Assembly (NCBI GenBank): GCA_003352285.1
Contig: QQVN01000003.1
Location: forward strand, 454,490 to 518,489
From: Thermoproteota archaeon
GTDB lineage: Archaea > Thermoproteota > Nitrososphaeria > Nitrososphaerales > Nitrosopumilaceae
DNA: 64,000 bases
Direction: 5' to 3'
Positions 51,099 to 58,255 of the stretch are shown piece by piece. The notes under the pieces were generated by a model. That model did no database searches. It saw only the letters and a program-made list of their open reading frames with translations, and was not told the DNA's origin. The translations under genes were made by a program, and so were the position numbers. How positions within the stretch are numbered: position 1 is the stretch's first letter; each line of letters starts with the position of its first letter.

Positions 51099-51344
51099 AT
51101 GGAAACAGATGTAAGAATTATCGATATTGATAAATGTCCATTATGTCAGAAAAAACATTCACATGAATTAAGTATAGAAGGAGGACATGTTATGTATAGT
51201 CTTTCAGGTCCAGTAAACGAAAAAGATTTTGATAAACAGTTTACAATATTTTTAACATGTCCTAACAAAGATCAAACATTCAAGACGTCTATAACGCTTA
51301 ACACGTTTGGTTATCACATTATCAAAGTGGAAGAAAAGAAATGA
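51099..51344 (+). CDS. small protein with CPLC knuckle
   Basis: An 81-aa protein. KCPLCQKKHSHELSIEGGHV gives C-x2-C plus His residues, with a later Cys (LTCPNKDQTF), so a single zinc site is likely within a beta-rich fold. Its stop overlaps the ATG of the membrane-protein gene at 51341 by 4 nt, showing translational coupling. No family recognised. Confidence 0.6.
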   Translation: METDVRIIDIDKCPLCQKKHSHELSIEGGHVMYSLSGPVNEKDFDKQFTIFLTCPNKDQTFKTSITLNTFGYHIIKVEEKK

Positions 51345-51817
51345 GTACAGATAAAGAAAAAAAAGAACAAGATGGAAACATATCAATTAAAGTAAATTCG
51401 ACATCAGCTCTTAATCCAGAAGATAAAGCGCTTTTAAAATTTGGAGAAGAAATATTGGTAAAATCAGTAGAAACTGCAAAAGAATTTGCAAAGACAATGA
51501 TAACTTTGATTACAGGATTGTTTGCAGCATATTTTGCAATCTTAAAATTTTTAGGAGCTGAAACAATATTAGATGAGCCAGTTCAAGATTTAATAATTGT
51601 TGGAATACCTCCGATTTTATTTATTATTAGCATTTTGACATTTGTTTTATCTTTAATGCCAGCATCTGGAAAAATGTCATTAAATAGATTAGAAGATATT
51701 AAAAAAATCAGAGATGATTCTCTGAATTTTAAGAGAAAATCAATAATTGCTGGAACCATTTTTTTTATAATTGGTTTAGTAATAATGCTGATAGTGAACA
51801 TCACACTGTTAAAGTAA
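51341..51817 (+). CDS. three-TM hypothetical membrane protein
   Basis: A 158-aa protein: a charged N-terminal about 45 residues, then hydrophobic helices at about 50-70 (MITLITGLFAAYFAILKFLG), 84-107 (LIIVGIPPILFIISILTFVL) and 135-157 (IIAGTIFFIIGLVIMLIVNI), with a basic cytoplasmic loop between the last two. It is coupled to the zinc-knuckle protein upstream and its end is 1 nt from the convergent 932-aa gene. Unrecognised. Confidence 0.62.
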   Translation: MSTDKEKKEQDGNISIKVNSTSALNPEDKALLKFGEEILVKSVETAKEFAKTMITLITGLFAAYFAILKFLGAETILDEPVQDLIIVGIPPILFIISILTFVLSLMPASGKMSLNRLEDIKKIRDDSLNFKRKSIIAGTIFFIIGLVIMLIVNITLLK

Positions 51818-51818
51818 A

Positions 51819-54617
51819 TTAATCAACAATTATTATTCCAATTTGCCAAGGATGAAGAGTACAAAAATATGGGTATCTTCCCTTTTCATTAAAATGATAT
51901 CCGAATGAAGTTCCAGGAGTAATTTCGCCACTATCAAACTTGTAATTTTTTCCCGTTGTTGGATTTCCACTGGTAATTGTATGAGGCGAAAAATCATTAT
52001 TTTTCCAAACAACAATTTGATTTGGTTTAATATGCAACTCTGACGGAATGTAACATTTGTGTTCATCCTCACAACCAGGAACATTCGTACCTAGGGGTAT
52101 ACTAACATCAAATTTTTGAGAAAATATGTTTGAATTTAATATGTTTTTTGATTCAGTGATTGTATCGCCAGATATTTCATATTCGGATTCTATTGGTGTG
52201 CATAACGCAACTGGATTTTCAAGTGATTCCCAAACATAAACCGTTAATGTGAACAAGCCGGATTTTTCTGGCTTCCATTCCGTAGTCAAACTTTTATGCT
52301 CTTTAGGCGATATTACACCCGATTTGAAAAATTGTTCAATTATATTTTTGTTAGAGTCAGTTATTTGTATAACGTGAACAAATTTTTGATCAGTAGCCTG
52401 AGTACTGAAAAATGTTGAAGAAATAATGATCTTTTGGTTTATTCCAGATGAAGCAAGTTGGTTTCCATAAGAATCAAAAAGTCTTGGAAAATCACAAACT
52501 ATTTTTTGTATAGATGGAATACGCTCACCAATAAAAGCAGTCGCAGTCATTGAAAGATCATCGTCTATAGAATATGGATCAGGTAATGTCTTATCTACAT
52601 ATTCAGCAGTTACCGTGTCACCCATACTTACCTTAAGGGTCGTTCCGATAGAATTTTCTTTTTCAGAAAATTTTATTTTAGCAAGAAAAATCCCCGTTGA
52701 ATTATCAGTTTCATTAACCGGAACAATTATTCCGATAGGATCAGTATCGCTCCAAACTTTAATTTTAAAAGAATCAATTTGTTCTGGATTAATATTCATA
52801 TCTGGATCAACTACTCTTACAATTCCATAATGTTCAGGCAAGTAGGCTGACTCTAACCACTGGATTTCTCCTATATTCCATCGAATTAATGCTGATGCAG
52901 TGATGGTTTTAGATTGCGTTGAAAAAACTATTGTTATTGCATCATCATTTTTACAAGCCAATAACCCATCTGCTGGACCATGCCCAGAGGTAATTTCTCT
53001 GCCAGAAATTTTATGCTTTTTTGAAATTTTAAATCCCGTAAGAGTTACTTCGCCAAAGAAAATTCCCGAATTTTTTTTGTTCTCTTGAAGCGAATAGTTG
53101 AGTTTCCCCAACTTTGTTTGAACAGATATTTTATAATTATCGCTATTTCCTATGGAATTGATTTTTTCAGGATTACGGTTTAGTTCAGGTGCAATTAAGG
53201 CTATACGAACTTTATCTCCCCAAGAGTATACTTTTTGATCTAGTATAAGCGCCATAACAAATTTTGTAGTGTGAAATTGAACTAGGTATTCTTGATCATT
53301 CAGAGTTGCTTTAATGATGTAATTTGTATTCTCTTTCCAATAATTTCCCTCAATTCTAACTATTTCTTGATATACTCCATTAGATTTTTCAGAAAGTGGA
53401 ATTACATTTGAATAAATCGTATTGTTATTTTCATCAATAATTTTTAGATGGATAGAATTCTGAGATAATTCTCTAGTATGAATTGAAATTAGAATTTTGT
53501 CTCCATACTCAAATGATTTTTTATTGGTCCGAACAAACAAGGGAAAATTAGTTCCAATAATTTCAATTTCTTCAGAACCTTCTAAGAATTTTATCGATAA
53601 AATTCTTTTATCTGGAAAAATCTTCTCATCAAAATCTTCTTCTTGACCATCAATCAATACGAAGAAATCATCATCCTCTGTGCCGTTTTTAGAGTCCAGT
53701 AGTTTTCTTGGAATGTCTATCGATAGTTGTCCATCACCTACAGTATGAACAGAAATTATCAATGACTTTGAATCAGAATCTGGAACAATATTACGAATTT
53801 TTCCTTTTGTAATGGAGTATGGTAAATCAAAAGAATAATTATCAAATTTAGTAGTAAATACACCTTCTTCTGTCACATCTGATGAAGGTTGTGACAATGC
53901 CTGAAATTCAGGTTCAGATATCTGAATATTTTCAGATATGTTATCCAAAGGATTGCTTACAGCTTCAATACATTCGAAATTCTTAGGTACAGGATCGAAA
54001 TTTAGTTCAATATCTTGAATTTCTGAGGAATGTTCTATTGTACAATGTTGGATTTGTTCATTGTTTGATATTAGAATAACATCAACACCATAATCCTCTA
54101 TATTGCCAACACTTTCAATTGATTTTGAAACCTCATTTAAAATTGATAAACCGTATTCTAGTGCAATCTTCCATTCAAGTTCATAAGGTTTGAATTTGCG
54201 TATTAAGTGGTTCGCTATCTCAATTCCGTCTCCATAAGATTTGAATTTTGGGGCATCATCAATTATCGTCTGCATTGAATTAGATAGATGTACTTGATGA
54301 AATTGATACTTTGTATTTTCTTTTATCATTAAAAGTCCTGATGAAACTTTAATTTCTCCACCAAAAGTTGGAGAGTTTTGCATTATTTGAGAAATTTTTA
54401 TTCTAGCATTATCAGAATTAATTGTTTGATCGGATTTTAACTCATTTATTATTGTGAAAATTCTATCCACATCACCAGACAGAGCTAAAAGAAATTCTTT
54501 GTTTTTAGGTAGATAGTATTTTTTTGAAATTTCACTTGTTGAGGAAGAATTAGTTTGCTTTCGATCGGCAATAATTAATTGGGCATCTTGACATTTCAGG
54601 TAAAGAATTAATGTCAT
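51819..54617 (-). CDS. proteasome-like Ntn domain fused to beta domains and a cupredoxin
   Basis: A 932-aa protein. Residues 1-about 195 look like a proteasome beta/HslV subunit: MTLILYLKCQDAQLIIADRK puts Thr at position 1 after Met removal, Asp at 17 (IIADRKQT), lysines at 31/32, and Gly at 47 (LLALSGD); EDYGVDVILISNNEQIQ matches the late GVDV strand. Residues about 260-335 repeat the beta domain of the PEF protein at 41065 (LSIDIPRKLLDSKNG; EEIEIIGTN). Several Ig-like domains follow. Residues about 838-932 are a cupredoxin with ligands H879, C919, H922 and Gln at the axial position (YFCTLHPWQIG). No signal peptide or membrane helix is visible, which is odd for such domains. Separately, each domain call is good; the combined function is unknown. 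Confidence 0.75.
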   Translation of the reverse strand: MTLILYLKCQDAQLIIADRKQTNSSSTSEISKKYYLPKNKEFLLALSGDVDRIFTIINELKSDQTINSDNARIKISQIMQNSPTFGGEIKVSSGLLMIKENTKYQFHQVHLSNSMQTIIDDAPKFKSYGDGIEIANHLIRKFKPYELEWKIALEYGLSILNEVSKSIESVGNIEDYGVDVILISNNEQIQHCTIEHSSEIQDIELNFDPVPKNFECIEAVSNPLDNISENIQISEPEFQALSQPSSDVTEEGVFTTKFDNYSFDLPYSITKGKIRNIVPDSDSKSLIISVHTVGDGQLSIDIPRKLLDSKNGTEDDDFFVLIDGQEEDFDEKIFPDKRILSIKFLEGSEEIEIIGTNFPLFVRTNKKSFEYGDKILISIHTRELSQNSIHLKIIDENNNTIYSNVIPLSEKSNGVYQEIVRIEGNYWKENTNYIIKATLNDQEYLVQFHTTKFVMALILDQKVYSWGDKVRIALIAPELNRNPEKINSIGNSDNYKISVQTKLGKLNYSLQENKKNSGIFFGEVTLTGFKISKKHKISGREITSGHGPADGLLACKNDDAITIVFSTQSKTITASALIRWNIGEIQWLESAYLPEHYGIVRVVDPDMNINPEQIDSFKIKVWSDTDPIGIIVPVNETDNSTGIFLAKIKFSEKENSIGTTLKVSMGDTVTAEYVDKTLPDPYSIDDDLSMTATAFIGERIPSIQKIVCDFPRLFDSYGNQLASSGINQKIIISSTFFSTQATDQKFVHVIQITDSNKNIIEQFFKSGVISPKEHKSLTTEWKPEKSGLFTLTVYVWESLENPVALCTPIESEYEISGDTITESKNILNSNIFSQKFDVSIPLGTNVPGCEDEHKCYIPSELHIKPNQIVVWKNNDFSPHTITSGNPTTGKNYKFDSGEITPGTSFGYHFNEKGRYPYFCTLHPWQIGIIIVD

Positions 54618-54697
54618 AATAGAATATCCACTGAATGGGATAAAACTATTTCAAAATATCATTTTGACGTATTATCATATAGTATGAAGTTTAGATT

Positions 54698-55306
54698 TTA
54701 ACAACCATATTTTATTGCCCACGACTCACCTGCAAACTCACTGCTATCACAAAATCCAGCATACATTACTGCCAATCCTGATTCCATTATCTCTTCATTG
54801 AGATTATATCCATTACAATGAATTTCCGCAATCATTCTGCCGTAACTTCCTTCTGTCTGCCCATCATCCTCATCAACTATAACAGTAGAACCAACAGGGC
54901 AGATAGTAGCGATATAGCTTTTTGCCTCCTCATATCCTGATTCCCCACGCTCAGGAGTATTTACTAGGGCAAATCGGATAGACTTGCCATCAACAGTTAT
55001 GGTATCCCCATCAACTATTCTATCTACAGTTCCTGCAAAGCACTTTGCTGTTCCTTTGCACTCATAATCAAGCACCGTTATTTTTTCAGGTGGAGGATAT
55101 GTGCATGATGCTCCACTCCATGTGCCACCTAGTGAGAGGCATTCTATCTTTTGATTCTGCTCGTCAGGTGGGGCAACACCTGAGAATCCCGTACGGGAGT
55201 CAGTAAAGGTATCTTGTGTGGTTTGGGCAAAGTTTGAGGCAAGAAATCCAAGTAAAATTGCAATACCTGCAACTACAATGATAATGCCAAGAATTCTTGT
55301 ATTCAT
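54698..55306 (-). CDS. membrane-anchored staphylococcal-nuclease-like protein
   Basis: A 202-aa protein. An N-terminal helix (ILGIIIVVAGIAILLGFLAS) anchors it, and residues about 90-202 are an SNase domain facing outside: VDRIVDGDTITVDGKSIRF (metal aspartates; R111 as Arg35), ALVNTPERGE (E119 as Glu43), and GSYGRMIAEIH (R157 as Arg87). The calcium ligand Asp40 of the S. aureus enzyme is Asn116 here. Several cysteines may form disulfides. It probably degrades extracellular DNA or RNA. It lies 31 nt downstream of an HNH-nuclease gene. Confidence 0.82.
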   Translation of the reverse strand: MNTRILGIIIVVAGIAILLGFLASNFAQTTQDTFTDSRTGFSGVAPPDEQNQKIECLSLGGTWSGASCTYPPPEKITVLDYECKGTAKCFAGTVDRIVDGDTITVDGKSIRFALVNTPERGESGYEEAKSYIATICPVGSTVIVDEDDGQTEGSYGRMIAEIHCNGYNLNEEIMESGLAVMYAGFCDSSEFAGESWAIKYGC

Positions 55307-55337
55307 GATTTTTTAAGAGTTTAGAAAGTTAAATTTT

Positions 55338-55904
55338 CTATTCGCTTTCTCCCATTTGGGCTTTACGACTTTTTATTGCGTGACAATTTGGGCATAATGC
55401 TTGACAATTACTAATATCATTATTTGTTCTATCACCATCAATGTGATCATAATCAACTACATTGAGAACACGTCTACAACTATTACACCTATGATCTTGC
55501 TTTTTTAAGACTTGATGTTTCACTGAAGACGAAAAACTTTTTCGTACTCCAATGGAGCCGCCGCCACCCCCTTTTACGGCCACAGCAATTATGATGATTA
55601 AGATAATTGCTCCAATGATATAGTAACCAGAATTTTCATCAAGAGTAATTGATGATACAGAGTTTGGATCATCGACACAGATAATTCTACCGCCACTAAC
55701 TGCTTTCTGAATTTTCCCTATAGGACAATCCACAGTACTAAATGTAGAAGATGAACCACCAGATTGAATTTCTTGTGCCTTTTTTGCATTTAGCTCATCT
55801 AGTTGACGATCTAATTCGCTAAGTGATTGACCAAAAGCTGGAGTCAATAATGGGATTAATATCAAAACAAAAAGAATTGATTTTATCATTTTGATTGAAT
55901 CCAT
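55338..55904 (-). CDS. membrane-spanning HNH endonuclease
   Basis: A 188-aa protein: signal-like helix (MIKSILFVLILIPLLTPAFG), a short extracytoplasmic segment with two cysteines (VDCPIGKIQKAVSGGRIICV), a transmembrane helix (GYYIIGAIILIIIIAVAV), a Gly-rich linker, and an HNH domain at about 128-180 (RCNSCRRVLNVVDYDHIDGD; ALCPNCHAIKS). C140/C143 and C171/C174 are the zinc ligands; D153-H154 and H175 the active site. If residue 1-25 is cleaved, the HNH part lies in the cytoplasm. Its start overlaps the upstream Cys-rich gene by 19 nt. Confidence 0.75.
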   Translation of the reverse strand: MDSIKMIKSILFVLILIPLLTPAFGQSLSELDRQLDELNAKKAQEIQSGGSSSTFSTVDCPIGKIQKAVSGGRIICVDDPNSVSSITLDENSGYYIIGAIILIIIIAVAVKGGGGGSIGVRKSFSSSVKHQVLKKQDHRCNSCRRVLNVVDYDHIDGDRTNNDISNCQALCPNCHAIKSRKAQMGESE

Positions 55905-56326
55905 TGCAAGATAACATTCAGTTGTTCACGAATTATTGAGTTTAATGAATCAATTTTTTTGTTCAATTGTTTAATTTGAGATTTTAAATCAAAGTTCTCT
56001 TGTTTGAGTTTAGAGTTTTCTTTTGTTAATTGATCTATCTTTGTAGTATACTTTGAAATGGATTCCTGAGTATATTGTTGTCCTGAACTTGAGCTAGAAT
56101 AACCTGATGAACTTGAGGAAGAACTGGAACTAGATTTTGGCTGGCCATTATAACAAAAGTTGTTGTTAGGACACTCAGAACAATATCCTTTGTCCCCGCA
56201 TGTGTAAGAACCAGAATCAGAAGGGCAACTGTGCCATCTGTGGCATCCATCTTGGTGGCCATAAACGGGTAAAATTGTGCCTAAAATCAGTAAGGAGATG
56301 CTCAAAAAGGAAAGTAATACTTTCAT
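55886..56326 (-). CDS. exported Cys-rich protein with coiled-coil tail
   Basis: A 146-aa protein. Signal peptide MKVLLSFLSISLLILGTILP ending at VYG; then a compact Cys/His module, HQDGCHRWHSCPSDSGSYTC, GDKGYCSEC, that I associate with secreted nucleases of the SNase/HNH type in prokaryotes; a long Ser-rich linker; and a C-terminal coiled coil (KIDQLTKENSKLKQENFDLK). It heads a three-gene unit with HNH and SNase proteins. The module may bind metal or nucleic acid. Confidence 0.7.
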   Translation of the reverse strand: MKVLLSFLSISLLILGTILPVYGHQDGCHRWHSCPSDSGSYTCGDKGYCSECPNNNFCYNGQPKSSSSSSSSSSGYSSSSSGQQYTQESISKYTTKIDQLTKENSKLKQENFDLKSQIKQLNKKIDSLNSIIREQLNVILQWIQSK

Positions 56327-56455
56327 GGAATGTTAGGGATGATGTATCTAATTAAATTTTAGAATTAATAAATTATGAAAACATAGTTTTTGGATAATTT
56401 TTACAGTTCTATAACAGCTCAACAGCATTATTAATTAGATTAAACTCAAGACATT

Positions 56456-56995
56456 ATGGCAATAATAAAATACACTGAATTATCAGAATTCCAAAAATGG
56501 TTATTTTTTTACTTAGTTGTTCATAATATGATTCCAAAAAATATGCAGGGGGTAATTTCTGATATGTGTAGTGGCTTAAAAATGAAAATTAATTTAGATG
56601 ATTTTGGCGGAGAGATTAATAAATTTAAAAAAGACGCAGAGATTCTTTATAATCACGGTTTATTGGAAAATGCCAGCAGACAATCAATAAACGATAGTTA
56701 TGGGCTTTCAGATATTGGTTCAATCTATCTTTTACAGAAAATTATTGGACCGGTCATAACAGCAAAAGATAAACAAATGGAACAAAAAATAATACAATAT
56801 TTTGGACAAAAAGAACCTAAATTAGAAAATGAAATACGATTTTTATTAGCTTCAGTTAGTAAAAAGAACTTTGCAACTTCTTTTAAGAATACAGCTGCTC
56901 ATGCGATAGAAGATTTCATGCCATTTGCAAATGCATTAGATAAATTACATGGTTTAGCTAAAGACTTTGGGTTAGATCAAGCACCAGCTGGTTGA
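56456..56995 (+). CDS. hypothetical winged-helix-like protein
   Basis: A 179-aa cytoplasmic protein. YTELSEFQKWLFFYLVVHNM and KKDAEILYNHGLLENASRQS, DSYGLSDIGSIYLLQKIIGP look like a winged-helix-type arrangement ending in a short beta wing, but no family is recognised. The C-terminal part is helical. It ends 8 nt before the membrane protein at 57004, forming a two-gene unit divergent from the exported nuclease cluster. Confidence 0.55.
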   Translation: MAIIKYTELSEFQKWLFFYLVVHNMIPKNMQGVISDMCSGLKMKINLDDFGGEINKFKKDAEILYNHGLLENASRQSINDSYGLSDIGSIYLLQKIIGPVITAKDKQMEQKIIQYFGQKEPKLENEIRFLLASVSKKNFATSFKNTAAHAIEDFMPFANALDKLHGLAKDFGLDQAPAG

Positions 56996-57003
56996 GCAAC
57001 TAG

Positions 57004-57801
57004 ATGGAAGCAACAAAGATTGGAATCTCAATTATAATTCCCATATTTACTGGTTTTTTATTTTCTGGAATATTTGCAGATGAAATTTTCACTGATTTCG
57101 ATATTATTTTTGAAGATCCACCTAACAATTTAATCAATCAGACTACTGTAATCATAAAAAATACGGGGGTAATACAATCAAAAAATACTATGATTAGTAT
57201 GGAAGTCAATACAAAAATTACAGAAATTAAGGATAATTGTTTAGAAGGAGACATAATTGATAATAAAGAGCTGAAAATAATAATAGCTTTTCAACGTATG
57301 TCACCAAAAATAAATTGTGAATTTACTCTTTTAGGAAATGAATTTCCTAAAATTTCTAATATTAAAATAACGGCAGATGATCGTTCTGCCATCGATTATC
57401 CATCAGATGTAAAAAATACCATTTATCTTTTAATGATTGGAGTAATTGGATTTGTAGAAGTTTTAGTAATCATATACTTCTATGCAAAATATTTACCCAT
57501 GTCAATCTACTTACTAAAAAATAGGAATTACGTTTTTACTGAATCAGAATCAAAAATTTCTCGTTTTTTGATAACAGAGTTTGGTAAGTACGATCTTCGA
57601 AAAAGAGACAGCATCATAGTGAATGCAATTTACAAAGGTAAAATAACTAAAGAACAAATTATTTCATTCACTAAACTTCATTCACGATATGTGACTATTC
57701 GATTAAAAAAGCTTAAGAAAAAAACAGTAGTGATTGAAGATGGAGTCTTCTTTCGACTTCATCCTTCTGTAGAGAATTACTTGAAAAAATTAGGAGTGTG
57801 A
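57004..57801 (+). CDS. membrane protein with cytoplasmic winged-helix domain
   Basis: A 265-aa protein. An N-terminal hydrophobic segment (IGISIIIPIFTGFLFSGIFA), an extracytoplasmic beta domain (residues 25-135, TVIIKNTGVIQSKNTMISME), a transmembrane helix at about 142-165 (TIYLLMIGVIGFVEVLVIIY), then about 100 cytoplasmic residues resembling a winged helix (DSIIVNAIYKGKITKEQIIS; VTIRLKKLKKKTVVIEDGVF). The layout is that of a one-component membrane sensor-regulator. The regulated genes are unknown; the divergent nuclease cluster is an obvious candidate. Confidence 0.62.
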   Translation: MEATKIGISIIIPIFTGFLFSGIFADEIFTDFDIIFEDPPNNLINQTTVIIKNTGVIQSKNTMISMEVNTKITEIKDNCLEGDIIDNKELKIIIAFQRMSPKINCEFTLLGNEFPKISNIKITADDRSAIDYPSDVKNTIYLLMIGVIGFVEVLVIIYFYAKYLPMSIYLLKNRNYVFTESESKISRFLITEFGKYDLRKRDSIIVNAIYKGKITKEQIISFTKLHSRYVTIRLKKLKKKTVVIEDGVFFRLHPSVENYLKKLGV

Positions 57802-57835
57802 ATTATAAAATATGTCAATAAAAAATTACAAAATT

Positions 57836-58183
57836 CTAGATTTTAGCGTAATCTAGTATTATTTCTAGAGGAAATTGCCAATCGCTCTTTTTGAATTCAT
57901 CAATTGTATGTCAACCACCAATTTCAGCAACTAAACCATAGTTGTAGCTTCTTCGAGAAATTCCCAAATCTTGTGTAATTTGAGAAATTGTCATTGGAGG
58001 TGTATGCTCATCTATTCCATTGAGTCTTTCAGATATCTTATCTTGAATTTGCTCTGAGGTACATCTATGCCCATTGATCTTAATTCTAGGATGAAATACT
58101 ATGAGAGAACACCCCAGAAAAGGTCGACCATAAATTTTTCAATGGGTTTTACCACATATTTGGCACCGAGTTTGATTATTCCA
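57836..58183 (-). pseudogene. degraded Zn-ribbon/HTH-type gene with two in-frame stops
   Basis: One minus-strand frame encodes coherent protein interrupted by two TGA codons: NNQTRCQICGKTH, stop, KIYGRPFLGCSLIVFHPRIK / INGHRCTSEQIQDKISERLN / ... / TISQITQDLGISRRSYNYGL / VAEIGG, stop, HTIDEFKKSDWQFPLEIILD. The first part has a C-x2-C knuckle, the middle a helix-turn-helix-like stretch. No start codon fits a shorter intact gene. It occupies the only sizeable gap (about 450 nt) in this part of the window. A decayed regulator is likely. Confidence 0.5.
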
Positions 58184-58255
58184 TCACCTTGTGCACTATG
58201 TTATGGTTTTTAGAAACTCTAATTTTGAAATAAACTAAATGGTATTAGATATTTT

